From Ascidia mentula (Eukaryota; Chordata; Ascidiacea; Phlebobranchia; Ascidiidae), in assembly GCA_947561715.1 (NCBI GenBank), contig OX387197.1:4593001-4657000 (forward strand): a stretch of DNA of 64,000 nt, in the 5' to 3' direction. Each line of letters opens with the position of its first letter. Positions within the stretch are counted from its first letter, which is position 1. This document shows positions 47,585-61,287 of this stretch, piece by piece. The position numbers and the translations under genes are program-made. The notes beneath the pieces are model-generated. The model was not told the DNA's origin. It was given only the letters and a program-made list of their open reading frames with translations, and did not search any database.

Positions 47585-49638
47585 CTAGCAGATCAGATAT
47601 TCATGCCTCAGTACAATTGAATATGACCAGGTTTGTACAATTAGTCGCAACTTCACAGCTTCAACCGGATGAGGAAACAAGTTTGTTTTGGGTGTCAAGT
47701 TGTCATGGTTTCCAACAAAGATCTACACAAATGATACTTAGTTTTTAGAGATTGCTTTTATAAAGCTACTCCGAAACAAAATAGAAAGACAGTTCAAAAT
47801 TTCCACAAGTTATCAAATGTAATGTTATTATCTGCAGCGGAATATTTTGTTTCAACTTACAATGGGATGATCCAAAGAGTTGCTTATTTCTCTCCAGGAA
47901 GTGTCAGTGGGACCCATGTATGCTATCTTGTAAGATGTAACCCTCTGGGCGATTCTGTTGTCACCTCGTCCTTGAGTGATTACACCCGCTACCAAATATA
48001 TTCGGTTCAATTTGACCTGAATCCATTCGCCAGCTTGATCTGTCAGAATTTTAACATTTACGCAAAGTATTCGGCACCAATAATCAGAAGCACACACGTT
48101 TTCCTCCTGCCCAGCCACCGGGGTTTAGGCCAGCAAGGCCAGGAAAGTCTAATCTTCCATATTTAGCCCCATTTCCAGGGTCATTGGCATAGAGTGACGA
48201 CGCCGACAAAGCGCTGTTAGGTATAGTCCAGTTTTTCAGTCCCATATAATGGTTACAAGCTAAAAGTAAAAAATAATATTTCTCTTGTTCATTATTGATT
48301 GTATTTTTAGCCGAAAAGAAGTGATTTGCTCGGTGATCGACATATAAAATGACAAATTAAACACAAAATTTAATTTAGTCTTGAGTTTGATTACAATTTC
48401 TTACCCGTAAAAGCGAACCAAGAAGCCTCCGTGCATCCGTTTAAATTATTTGTCATGAGAATGTTGCTCTCATTGACGTATTTGTAGAGAGTGACACGAC
48501 CCCCATCTACGTAACGAAATATAAGAGAAGGGACAATTAATTCCAGATTATTTTCTGCATTTGTGTCCTTAATGTGTTTGCAATACCAAAAATACAACTT
48601 ACGAAGAATAATATCAAAAACTCTAAATTTTTGCAGTTTAATGAAAACTAACTGGATTTGCAGGTAAAGTATGGCAAGCAGTTTTTCTATGTGAAAAGGT
48701 CAAATAGCTTTGAATTGCGATTGTGGCTGATAGCGTTTGGTTCTTTACTTCTATGTAATGTCAAAACTACTGTAATAAAGACAGATCTGTTAAAGTTTTA
48801 TCAAAAAAATATATTTTGACAAACCAAGCATCACTACCTTCTGTAACTTGTTCAAATAAATAAAATCTATTCAAATCTACCAGTTTTGTGGTAATAACAT
48901 CATCTGAAACCTAAGCTCATCTTTTTGATCGTTCAAACTATATATTACCTGCAACAATCGCAACCCAAATTAATACACGGTAAAAAAGTTACCTGTTATT
49001 TTGCCCGCTTGTTTAGCGGCGGCACAAACCGAACTAGTCACGTGGTAAGCGTTGGTTCCGCATGGGAAAAGTTGACCTTGACATCCAGGTGGACAGTTGA
49101 CCTCCGTGATGGGATACTGGATGTTGCCATCGGTCGAACAAGTCACTTCAGACAAAGAGTTGGTGATACGTGTTACAGAGTGAATTAACATATTTTTATA
49201 GATGTTACTTTGAAATGTGTAAAACGGTTCATCATGCGAGCATGTCTGACTTGTGACTCCATTTTTGAAGGCTCCTAAAAGGCTTGCAGGCGCAGATGTC
49301 ATAAAAACTTCAACAAATCCACCCGATGCTGATGATTAGAAACTAAAGTATGTTAAAACATATCCATCGCCATTAAATTACTTGGAAATCCTACCATCGA
49401 TCAGTTGTTCCCGCATAGCTGCAAGACAAATTGGACCTTGGGAGTATACACCGTCACCACACAACCTGGAGTGTTGCTTCCAGCAGTTAGTAGGACATAT
49501 CAACATTGAGATCGAGTGGTTTAGTGAAGAAAATTCCGTTTCACATGTTACGGTAGCAGTAATACTTTCAAATCGGATAGACAAAACAAAGACCACGAAA
49601 AGGTGTTTGTTAAATTGCCACAATAATAGGCCCGGCAT
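47585..49638 (-). CDS. B4: LCCL-LCCL-F5/8C, EGF exon deleted
   Basis: Seven exons, 365 aa: 49395-49638, 49209-49328, 48993-49145, 48405-48506, 48098-48259, 47861-48039, 47585-47722. Compared with B2 and B5, a stretch of about 240 bases covering the whole EGF exon and both its splice sites is missing; the join is near 48388. Because the exon is phase 1-1, exon 4 still splices in frame to the first F5/8C exon, so the product becomes LCCL-LCCL-F5/8C. All other exons are open. LCCL1 is complete (TSQTCSHDEPFYTF) and LCCL2 reads GQLFPCG. F5/8C has MGLKNWTIPNSALSAS. Confidence 0.9.
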
Positions 49639-51219
49639 TTTTATTCTTTTGATGCTATTTATCGATAGTTTTCTATCGAAAGCGTAACAAGAACGTGATT
49701 GCGTGTAATTTAGTTCCTTTGGGCTACACATATGTAGACGAAATCCTAAAAAATAATCCAAAAATATAAATTTACAAGAACGCGTAAACAAAAATAGGAA
49801 ATATAAAAAACGAACACCGACGTGACCTTAACTCATACAGCAATAAGTTATGCAGTAAATTATTCACATAATTATCTAACGTTGTCATTTCATTCTGCAT
49901 CTTTATAACGTACGTAAACACACTCACTGCCACAACACAAATGAATTCTGTAACAAGAAACCAGAGTGTTATAATAGATGATCTCTTTCTGTACCGCGAA
50001 GAGATTTAACCATGAAGCGACTGACATGTTCCTACTGAAAATTACACTGAAATATGAAAGACCACGTACGGTTTACAAGATACAGGATTACGTAACGAGC
50101 AGTGACGTGCGTAAACGATACCAATTGTGTTTATTATAATTTCAACGCAGATATTTGAATGCTTGTTTGTGTCTGGACGCTCGCATTGCTATATCTCATT
50201 GACTTCCTCTGTTTATCTCGCCAAATTGTGGACATACGGAGGCTTTGTGTTTTGCTGTCTGGGTTCGTTGCAACGAAATTACCTCAGAAACTACAACAGT
50301 AAAAATAAAATAATATCAAACCAATACAAAACCATATAAATTTTTGACATTGTATGAATTTCTTGTCAACCTATAGGAGTTGGGTAAAAGCTATCCAGAC
50401 TGAATGTGTTGCTCACAATGCAAAACGTAGACGCACAGCTGTGTTTAGCATTGAGGTAGGATGGAATGATCAGTTCATCTAAATTTATTTTTAATTACAT
50501 ATTCATAATACAGTATTTAGATTACTGCATCCGACATGTACGAAAAGAAGAAACTAACAGATCAGATATTCATGCCTCAGTATACAATTGTATAAAACCA
50601 TATGTTATTTGCCTTCAATAGAAGAGTTTCTTGCTTTACTAGTAGCAAAAGAATGAAAGCTTTCGGTTCTAAACAAACATTATGAAGCCAAAGAAGTTAT
50701 GATGTGTTACCTGCCTTAAACGTGTAGTTTTTTGCACAACGCTGTACGGTCCAACAAAAGCATTTAAAACGTTTTTATGGTATAAAAGCATCAATTTTAT
50801 GTTCTTCCAGTTTAATATGATTTCAAAATTACGCGGGATATAAAGGTGATCCACATACATCAGATACCTACCTTTCCAGCTAGGCTTTGTTAAGCGAAAC
50901 GTCATCAGGAAAGCCTAGCTAAATAGCAGCTATACCCGTCGGTATACAAGTATGCGTTTAATTGTGCCAGAAGAACAGAGTGATTAGAAAACAAATATGT
51001 ACAAAAATCGTCAGGAATGAGATTTTTTTGCTTCGTTAAATAATATTGCGATTATTTTGATCATTTTATTGTCGAGTATATTGTACAAAAAATAGACTAA
51101 AGGATCTACACAAATTAACTTAAAAACTTTTGTGGCATGGCCTGCTTTATCGCAATAAATAATCGCAAAACAGTCGACAAGCGCCCCATGAAAAAAGATA
51201 AGTAGTGCTGAAAACTAAT
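49639..51219. other. B-to-A spacer, unit 6
   Basis: B4 5' flank and A6 3' flank. The stub at 50554-50586 has a 2-base insertion (CAGTATACAATTG) at its edge. Just upstream of B4, TCGATAG-TTTT-CTATCGA (49662-49679) is a perfect inverted repeat. About 15 bases near 50.40 kb are missing relative to other units. Confidence 0.5.
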
Positions 51220-53378
51220 TTAACATATAAGATACTCGTGTCGGAGAACAATATAACCTGTACCACTCGTTTCTACAATTAATCGAAGTTTAACAGCTGC
51301 AACAGGATGAGGAAACATGTTGGTCTTGTAACTATAAGTATCCACATTTCCAGGAAAGATCTGCATAGTTAGAAATGAATTTTAACATTTGTTTGTTATT
51401 CCAAAGCTGAACACGGTAATGTGTAATTTAGTTAGAACTGGAAAATGTATATTACGTTAAGGCTTTGTTAAATGATTTACAACTCACGATTGGTTGTCCG
51501 GACGAGTTGCTCACTTCCTTCCAAGTTGATTCTGTGGGACTCGTGTAGTTGATTCTGTACGACGTGACGTAATGATGTCCATGTCCTCTGTAATCTCCTT
51601 GAGTGATGACTCCTGACACCCAGCGTGTCTCATTCAAGTCCACCTGAATCCATTCTCCTGGAACCGCTGTACCGTATATAAAACAATGCCTTTAAAACTG
51701 CCCGATACGCGTGTAATGCTTTTTGTCCAACCAATTAATTAGTAGTTGTGCATGACTAACACTGTGTGCAGATAACCATGTGAGACCAGCAACAAAGTCA
51801 TTTTTATTCAGATGTGTACGCGTCTCTATACCTAGCAACAGGTGTGGCTTTGGCCCGAAAGCAAAAAAAAGCAAAAGTTACACTCACGGTTGTATGCAGC
51901 ATGCCAAATACTTGTATGATTGAGTCTCCCATTCTGTGGTCCATATGTATGGTAATCGTTAGCCCACACCGACGAGGCAGAAATTGCACGGTCTGGTACA
52001 GATCCACTCTCCAGACCCAAGTAGCGTTGACAAGCTGAAATGTAGATTTTTGTTACATCCACTGGTCACAGTAACAAACATAAGCGATAACAAATCAAAA
52101 AAAGAGTTTGTCCAAATTTCCTGGGGAAGGTGACTAATAAAAAACGATCAACCCACCTATCTGCTTGTCACAGTTCTTGCCTTCGAATGGAGGTGAACAA
52201 ATGCAAGCGTAATCAGCCACGAGATCAACACAGGTACCTTGGTTCTTACAAGGATTCCCAAAACTACACTCGTTGATATCTGAAGTTAACGATAATTTTT
52301 TTGGGGAAAATCATGTTTCGTTTTGAATCTCTTGCCAGAAGTCATACTGAAAAAATGCCATTGGCAAGTAATTGCATTCGGTGACTTAAAAATTTATCTG
52401 TTGTGACTTTAACACAGAGCCGGCGAAACCACTTTACAGTCTCACAAGATAGCTATTTGCAAACAATCATAGTTGGTGAGGCGCTGTAAGGTTTATTCAC
52501 TACTTTTTTCACATTATGAATTTACCTGTGAATACGAACCACGAGGTGGCAGTGCATCCCTCATAATTTGAAGTTAATTGAATGTTGCTTCCATTTGTAT
52601 ATTTGTAAACCGTTACCAGACCTCCCACATCTAGAAATACAAAGAACTTGAGTTCGAATTCAAATTTTACTCATGAATTGCTTCATTTCAAAGTGGATGT
52701 TCGGCAAATGTTGTAACATTATGTGAATTACCGGATATTAATCCTGACTCAAAGACGGCGGCACAAACCGCACTGGTCAGGTGATAAGCGTTGGTTCCGC
52801 ATGGGTAAGTTTGACCTTGACAACCAGGTGGACAGTTGACCTTCGTGATATGATTCTGTGTGTCGCCGTCGGTGGAGCAAGTCACTGGTAAATTTCATGA
52901 ATTTATTTTCAGTGGGAATGGAAATTTCAGATGCGTTCACTCATACTTTTAAAGGTGTAACGTGGTGCAGCAATAGAACAAGTGTTACTTTCACCTCCGT
53001 TGCCATTTCCACTGGAAGATTGGAGTCCATCACTTTTTTTGTAAACGGTGACAACTCCACCAGACACTGCGAAATATTCATTATTTGATACAAAATGGAA
53101 CAGAAGTGAAATAGTTGCAACAAAACTTGATTTATAATTTTACCGTCGATTATTTGTGCCTGTTTAGCTGCAAGGCACACTGGGCCTTGGAAATAGACGC
53201 CGTGACCACATATTGCTGAATGTTGCTTCCAGCAGTCGGCCGGGCATATTAATTCCGAGATGGAATGATTTAGTGAAGAAAACTCCATGCCACAAGTAAT
53301 AGTGACAGGAATGCATTCAACTTCGAGGGAAAACACGATGACGTAGCAAACCACTTGTCTCCATGACAGAGTTTTCAT
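51220..53378 (-). CDS. A6: LCCL-LCCL-EGF-F5/8C (type A)
   Basis: Exons 53144-53378, 52947-53066, 52732-52884, 52526-52630, 52157-52279, 51888-52034, 51488-51666, 51220-51360; 400 aa, intact. F5/8C is version 1 with the VPGEW and YSYKTNMF variants, as in A3. LCCL1 has a glycine for aspartate right after its first cysteine (TITCGMEFSS). LCCL2 has AVCAAVFESG, where other copies have AVCAAAFESG. The EGF has CVDLVADYACIC. Intron 3 has one extra base near the donor (GTAATTCAC). Confidence 0.91.
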
Positions 53379-55267
53379 TGTTGATTTCAATCGATGTAAG
53401 TTAATAAAAGTTAAAATTCTCGGAAAATCTAGGAAATATGTTTTTTAGTTTAATTTTCAAAGCCATTTTAGTTCAAACCACTATGTTATCATGCCGCTGT
53501 GACAACATTAGAAAACATTTACCTGCAGTTACATCTGACAAAAACTCAATAATTAATATTTTATGTACACGCCGCCACTGTGACGCGCTGGGTGTAGCTA
53601 AAAAATTTCATGTCAGTTTCAGCCCTTCTTTCATTCCAGATGTCTTTGATTTGAAAGTTTCACATAACATTGCACACATTCTCACTACAACAACCGATAT
53701 CCTATGACAAGAAAATACTTTCGCATTATTTGTTGTGCCACAAAGGTGATGTTGAAACTGCGAACGACGAAATACATCAGTGTTGTTTGAAGCTGCTATA
53801 CGAAATGCCTGAATATTTAATCTGCAGTATACAACGTGATGTATATCTCAACGAGCAAAAATGTTGTGCTTCTCTCATACAACTTTTGCTTCTATGCATG
53901 TTCTCGTTTGTAAAACATCTGCTTAACCTTCCCGGAAGTGATACATCGCTTGTATGACGTTTCTGATATTGTGACCTTACAAATTGCTATAGTTTGTGGA
54001 AGTCCAAAAAACTTGTCTTTAACTGTTGCGAATTGCTTTCTTCCTGTTCGTTTCTTTCCGTCTTTAGCCCAACTTTCCAAAAAATCTACATGAAAAGATG
54101 AAAAAGGCACATCCTGAGAAAGTTTGAAAATTCAAACGTTTTATGTCAGCAGTCAGATGTAAGTTGTCCATGTGATTCAATCAGAAGCTGCAGGATGTTG
54201 TAGGTGCAATGCGAAATCCTCAAACTCACCTCATTTACTCGTTTATTTTTCTCCCACGTGACCGTCGATCATTTAGTGACGAAAATAACCCAAAAAGGTT
54301 CGCGGGCATCTCCAAACTGGATAATTGTAAAAAACTCTGTTTTATATTGAATGTGTCGATAAAGCCTATATTTCGTTGCGTTGCTATTAAACCGCCCAAT
54401 GTACGCGTGTAGGCTTGTTCTATGAGGTGTGCAACAATTTAGCAGGTACATAAATGGGTTTAATTATATCAAATGTTGTGTAATGTGTGACTCACTACAC
54501 GGCCGTGTATATCGTGTATGGCCAAAACAGCGTCGCTTATTATTATTACCGCATACTGCAAACACTGCAGGGTTTGAACATGAATTCATGGCCTGACAAA
54601 CGTTTTTCAATGGTTTTCTATACTGTTTACACCAATGCACGTTTTATCCCAAACGTATAGCCTAAGTGATTAAATTTCCCGGAAATAAGTCATGAATTTA
54701 CAAACGGTTATATTGGTTTGATCTGTCGGGGTGATGAAATACAAGTGCCAGGGGTTAAATATCAGCTGTGTTTGTTGTCACAGCACAAATTTTTAGCAAA
54801 GCACTCATGGTTGCATTCCTTGCATGTTCCTACTGACAATTACACTGAAATATGGAAAGACCACCTACGATTTACAATATACAGGATTACGTAACGAGCA
54901 GTGACGTGCGTAAACGCTACCAATTTTGTTTATTATAATTCCAACGCAAATATATGAATGCTGGTTTGTGTAAGGAAGCTCGCATTGCTTTATTTTATCA
55001 ACTGCCCCTGTTTACCTCGTCAAATTTTTTTGCTGTCTGGGCTCGTTGCAAAGACGTTGCTCCAGAAACTACAACATAATTTAACGTCATATATCAATTC
55101 CTTGTCAACCTATAAGAGTTGGGGAAGATACAGCGTGCGCACGTCTGTGTTAAAGTGTTTAGCATTGAGGTACGACAGAATGATTTGTTCATATCCATTT
55201 ATTTTTAATTACATATTCACAATACAGTATTTAGATTACTGCATCCGACAAAAACGGAATGAAGTAA
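53379..55267. other. A-to-B spacer, unit 6
   Basis: Spacer between A6 and B5, full length, with the palindrome. No gene is supported. Confidence 0.5.
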
Positions 55268-57547
55268 CTAGCAGATCAGATATTCATGCCTCAGTACAAT
55301 TGAATATGACCAGGTTTGTACAATTAGTCGCAACTTCACAGCTTCAACCGGATGAGGAAACAAGTTTGTTTTGGGTGTCAAGTTGTCATGGTTTCCAACA
55401 AAGATCTACACAAATGATACTTAGTTTTTAGAGATTGCTTTTATAAAGCTACTCAGAAACAAAATAGAAAGACAGTTCAAAATTTCCACAAGTTATCAAA
55501 TGTAATGTTATTATCTGCAGCGGAATATTTTGTTTCAACTTACAATGGGATGATCCAAAGAGTTGCTTATTTCTCTCCAGGAAGTGTCAGTGGGACCCAT
55601 GTATGCTATCTTGTAAGATGTAACCCTCTGGGCGATTCTGTTGTCACCTCGTCCTTGAGTGATTACACCCGCTACCAAATATATTCGGTTCAATTTGACC
55701 TGAATCCATTCGCCAGCTTGATCTGTCAGAATTTTAACATTTACGCAAAGTATTCGGCACCAATAATCAGAGGCACACACGTTTTCCTCCTGCCCAGCCA
55801 CCGGGGTTTAGGCCAGCAAGGCCAGGAAAGTCTAATCTTCCATATTTAGCCCCATTTCCAGGGTCATTGGCATAGAGTGACGACGCCGACAAAGCGCTGT
55901 TAGGTATAGTCCAGTATTTCAGTCCCATATAATGGTTACAAGCTAAAAGTAAAAAATAATATTTCTCTTGTTCATTATTGATTGTATTTTTAGCCGGAAA
56001 GAAGTGATTTGCTCGGTGATCGACATATCAAATGACAAACTAAACACAAAATTTAATTTAGTCTTGAGTTTAAGTGTGTTTGGGAATCACAAACTTCGCA
56101 AATTCTTTGGTAGATTAACGAATTTGTAATATGCCGTGCAGCGGCATTAACGAAGAAAATACCATTTTCACAACTTTTCCCAATGAAACCTGCACCACAT
56201 ATACATCCATAGTCTGCCAAGAGGTCAATGCAAGTCCCTTGATTTTTGCAAGGGTTGCCGTACGAACAAGAATCCACATCTGGAAAAGATTTGTTAAGAT
56301 CTAAAGAAAATGATTACAACTTCTTACCTGTAAAAGCGAACCAAGAAGCCTCCGTGCATCCGTTTAAATTATTTGTCATGAGAATGTTGCTCTCATTGAC
56401 GTATTTGTAGAGAGTGACACGACCCCCATCTACGTAACGAAATATAAGAGAAGGGACAATTAATTCCAGATTATTTTCTGCATTTGTGTCCTTAATGTGT
56501 TTGCAATACCAAAAATACAACTTACGAAGAATAATATCAAAAACTTTAATTTTTTGCAGTTTAATGAAAACTAACTGGATTTGCAGGTAAAGTATGGCAA
56601 GCAGTTTTTCTATGTGAAAAGGTCAAATAGCTTTGGATTGCGATCGTGGCTGATAGCGTTTTGTTGATTATTTCTATGTAATGTCAAAACTACTGTAATA
56701 AAGACAGCTTAGTTTAAGTTTTATCAAAAAAATATATTTTGACACACCAAGCATCACTACTTTCTGCAACTTGTTCAAATAAATAAAATCTATTCAAATC
56801 TACCAGTTTTGTGGTAATAACGTCATCCGAAATCTATAGCTCATCTCTATGATCGTTCAAACTATATATTACAAGCAACAATCGCAACACAAATCAATAC
56901 ACGGTAAAAAAGTTACCTGTTATTTTGCCCGCTTGTTTAGCGGCGGCACAAACCGAACTAGTCACGTGATAAGCGTTGGTTCCACACGGGAAAATTTTAC
57001 CTCGACATCCAGGTGGACAGTTGACCTCCGTGATGGGATACTGGATGTTGCCATCGGTCGAACAAGTCACTTCAGACAAAGAGTTGGTGATACGTGTTAC
57101 AGAGTGAATTAACATATTTTTATAGATGTTACTTTGAAATGTGTAAAACAGTTCATCACTTGTGACTCCATTTTTGAAGGCTCCTAAAAGGCTTGCAGGC
57201 GCAGATGTCATAAAAACTTCAACAAATCCACCCGATGCTGATGATAAGAAACTAAAGTATGTTAAAACATATCCATCGCCATTAAATTACTTGGAAATCC
57301 TACCATCAATCAGTTGTTCCCGCATAGCTGCAAGACAAATTGGACCTTGGGAGTAGACACCGTCACCACACAACCTGGAGTGTTGCTTCCAGCAGTTAGT
57401 AGGACATATCAACATTGAGATCGAGTGGTTTAGTGAAGAAAATTCCGTTTCACATGTTACGGTAGCAGTAATACTTTCAAATCGGATAGACAAAACAAAG
57501 ACCACGAAAAGGTGTTTGTTAAATTGCCACAATAATAGGCCCGGCAT
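55268..57547 (-). CDS. B5: LCCL-LCCL-EGF-F5/8C (type B), LCCL1 cysteine lost
   Basis: Exons 57304-57547, 57133-57237, 56917-57069, 56328-56429, 56163-56279, 55781-55942, 55544-55722, 55268-55405; 399 aa. It shares with B1 the 15-base in-frame deletion in exon 2 (NGVTSDELFYTF) and the CRGKIFPCG variant of LCCL2, but its 5' flank and intron 3 are like those of the other B genes. This suggests exchange of an exon 2-3 block between B1 and B5 or descent from a common unit. The EGF is complete. Confidence 0.9.
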
Positions 57548-59135
57548 TTTTATTCTTTTGATGCTATTGATCGATAGTTTTCTATCGAAAGCGTAACAAG
57601 AACGTGATTGCGTGTAATTTAGTTCCTTTGGGCTACACATATGTAGACGAAATCCTAAAAAATAATCCAAAAATATAAATTTACAAGAACGCGTAAACAA
57701 AAATAGGAAATATAAAAAACGAACACCGAGGTGACCTTAACTCATACAGCAATAAGTTATGCAGTAAATTATTCACATAATTATGTAACGTTGTCATTTC
57801 ATTCTGCATCTTTATAACGTACGCAAACGCACTCACTGCCACAACACAACTGAATTCTGTAACAACAAACCAGAGTGTTAAAATAGATAATCTCTTTCTG
57901 TACCGCGAAAAGATTTAACCATGAAGCGACTGACATGTTCCCACTGAAAATTACACAGAAATATGAATGACCACGTACGGTTTACAAGATACAGGATTAC
58001 GTAACGAGTAGTGACGTGCGTAAACGATAACAATTGTGTTTATTATAATTTCAACGCTGATATTTGAATGCTTGTTTGTGTCTGGACGCTCGCATTGCTA
58101 TATCTTATTGACTTCCTCTGTTTATCTCGCCAAATTCTGGATATAAGGAGGCTTTATGTTTTGCTGTCTGGGTTCGTTGCAACGAAATTACCTCAGAAAC
58201 TACTACAGTAAAAATAAAATAATATCAAACCAATACAAAATCATATCAATTTTGACATTGTATGACTTTCTTGTCAACCTATAGGAGTTGGGTAAAAGCT
58301 ATCCAGACTGTGTTATCCAGAATGTGTTGCTCACAATGCACAACGTAGACGCACGGCTGTGTTTATCATTGAGGTGCGACGAAATGATCAGTTCATCTAA
58401 ATTTATTTTTAATTACATATTCATAATACAGTATTTAGATTACTGCATCCGACATGTACGAAAAGAAGTAACTAACAGATCAGATATTCATGCCTCAGTA
58501 CAATTGTATAAAACCATATGTTTTTTGCCTTCAATAGAAGAGTTTCTTGCTTTACTAGTAGCAAAAGAATGAAAGCTTTCGGTTCTAAACAAACATTATG
58601 AAGCCAAAGAAGTTATGATGTGTTACCTGCCTTAAACGTGTAGTTTTTTGCACAACGCTGTACGGTCCAACAAAAGCATTTAAAACGTTTTTATGGTGTA
58701 AAAGCATCAATTTTATGTTCTTCCAGTTTAATATGATTTCAAAATTACCCGGGATATAAAGGTGATCCACATACATCATATACCTGCCTTTTCAGCTGGG
58801 CTTTGTTAAGCGAAACGTCATCAGGAAAGCCTAGCTAAATAGCAGCTATACCCGTCGGTATACAAGTATGCGTTTAATTGTGCCAGAAGAACAGAGTGAT
58901 TACAAAACAAATATGTACAAAAATCGTCAGGAATGAGATTTTTTTGCTTCGTTAAATAATATTGCGATTATTTTGATCATTTTATTGTCGAGTATATTGT
59001 ACAAAAAATAGACTAAAGGATCTACACAAAATAACTTCAAAACTGTTGTGGCATGGCCTGCTTTATCGCAATAAATAATCGCAAAACAGTCGACAAGCGC
59101 CCTATGAAAAAAGATAAGTAGTGCTGAAAACTAAT
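57548..59135. other. B-to-A spacer, unit 7
   Basis: B5 5' flank and A7 3' flank with the stub at 58472-58504. No gene is supported. Confidence 0.5.
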
Positions 59136-61287
59136 TTAACATACAAGATACTCGTGTCGGAGAACAACATAACCTGTACCACTCGTTTCTACAATTAATC
59201 GAAGTTTAACAGCTGCAACAGGACGAGGAAACATGTTTGTCCTCCAACTATAAGTATCCACATTTCCAGGAAAGATCTGCATAGTTAGAAATGAATTTTA
59301 ACATTTGTTTGTTATCCCAAAGATGAACACGGTAATGTGTAATTTACTTAGAACTGAAAAATGTATGTTACGTTAAGTGTATGTTAAATGATTTACAACT
59401 CACGATTGGTTGTCCGGACGAGTTGCTCACTTCCGTCCAAGTTGATTCTGTAGAACTCGTGTAGTTGATTCTGTACGACGTGACGTAATGATGTCCTCTG
59501 TAATCTCCTTGAGTGATGACACCTGACACCCAGCGTGTCTCATTCAAGTCCACCTGAATCCATTCTCCCGCAACCCCTGTATCGTAAATGTAACAATGTC
59601 TTTAAAACTGCCCGGTACGCATGTAATGCTTTTTGTCCAACCAATTAATTAGGAGTTGTGCATGACTAACACTGTGTGCAGATAACCATGTGAGGCCAGC
59701 AACAAAGTCATTTTTATTCAGATGTGTACGCGTCTCTATACCTAGCAACAGGTGTGGCTTTGGCCCGAAAGCAACAAAAAGCAAAAGTTACACTCACGGT
59801 TGTATGCAGGATGCCAAATACTTGTATGATTGAGTCTCCCATTATGTGCTCCATATGCATGGTAATTGTTTTCCCACACCGACGAGGCGGACATTACACT
59901 GTCTGGTACATCTCCACTCTCCAGACCCAAATAGCGTTGACAAGCTGAAATGTAGATTTATGTTATATTTACTGCTCACAGTAACAAACATAAGCGATAA
60001 CAAATCAATAAGAGTTTGTCCAAATTTCCTGGGGAAGGTGACTAATAAAAAACGATCAACCCACCTATCTGCTTGTTACAGTTCTTGCCTTCGAATGGAG
60101 GTGAACAAATGCAAGCGTAATCAGCCAGGAGATCAACACAGGTACCTTGGTTCTTACAAGGATTCCCAAAACTACACTCGTTGATATCTGAAGTTAACGA
60201 TAATTTTTTTGGGGGAAAATCATGTTTCGTTTTGAGTCTCTTGCCAGAAGTCATGCTGAAAAAATGCCATTGGCAAGCAATTGCATTTGGTGACTTAAAA
60301 ATTTGTATGTTGTGACTTTAATACAGAGCTGGCGAAACCACTTTACAGTCTCACAAGATAGCAATTTGCAAGCAATCATAGTTGGTGAGGCGCTGTAAGG
60401 ATTAATCACTACTTTTTTCACATTATGAATTTACCTGTGAATACGAACCACGAGGTGGAAGTGCATCCATTGTAATTTGAAGTTAATTGAATGTTGCTTC
60501 CATTTGTATATTTGTAAACCGTTACCAGACCTCCCACATCTAGAAATACAAAGAACTTGAGTTCGAATTCAAATTTTACTCATGAACTGCTTCATTTCAA
60601 AGTGGATGTTCGGCAAATGTTGTAACATTATGTGAATTACCAGATATTAATCCTGACTCAAAGGCGGCGGCGCAAACCGCACTGGTCAGGTGATAAGCGT
60701 TGGTTCCGCATGGGTAAGTTTGACCTTGACAACCAGGTGGACAGTTGACCTTCGTGATTGAATTCTGTGTGTCGCCGTCGGTGGAGCAAGTCACTGGTAA
60801 ATTTCATGAATTTATTTTCAGTGGGAATGGAAATTTCAGATGCGTTCACTCATACTTTTAAAGGTGTAACGTGGTCCAGCAATAGAACAAGTGTTACTTT
60901 CACCTCCGTTGCCATTTCCACTGGAAGATTGGAGTCCATCACTTTTTTTGTAAACGGTGACAACTCCACCAGACACTGCGAAATATTCATTATTTGATAC
61001 AAAATTGAACAGAAGTGAAATAGTTGCAACAAAACTTGATTTATAAATTTACCGTCGATTATTTGTGCCTGTTTAGCTGCAAGGCACACTGGGCCTTGGA
61101 AATAGACGCCGTGACCACATATTGCTGAATGTTGCTTCCAGCAGTCGGCCGGGCATATTAATTCCGAGATGGAATGATTTAGTGAAGAAAACTCCATGTC
61201 ACAGGTAATAGTGACAGGAATGCATTCAATTTCGAGGGAAAACACGATGACGTAGCAAACCACTTGTCTCCATGACAGAGTTTTCAT
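59136..61287 (-). CDS. A7: LCCL-LCCL-EGF-F5/8C (type A), 2-aa deletion
   Basis: Exons 61053-61287, 60856-60975, 60641-60793, 60435-60539, 60065-60187, 59798-59944, 59404-59576, 59136-59276; 398 aa. Exon 7 lacks six bases, so DYRGHGHHYVTS becomes DYRGHHYVTS without frameshift. It also has SSTESTWTEVSN, where other copies have SPTESTW. The first F5/8C exon is version 2 with HAYGAHNGR. The EGF ends KNCNKQIG instead of KNCDKQIG. Otherwise intact. Confidence 0.9.
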
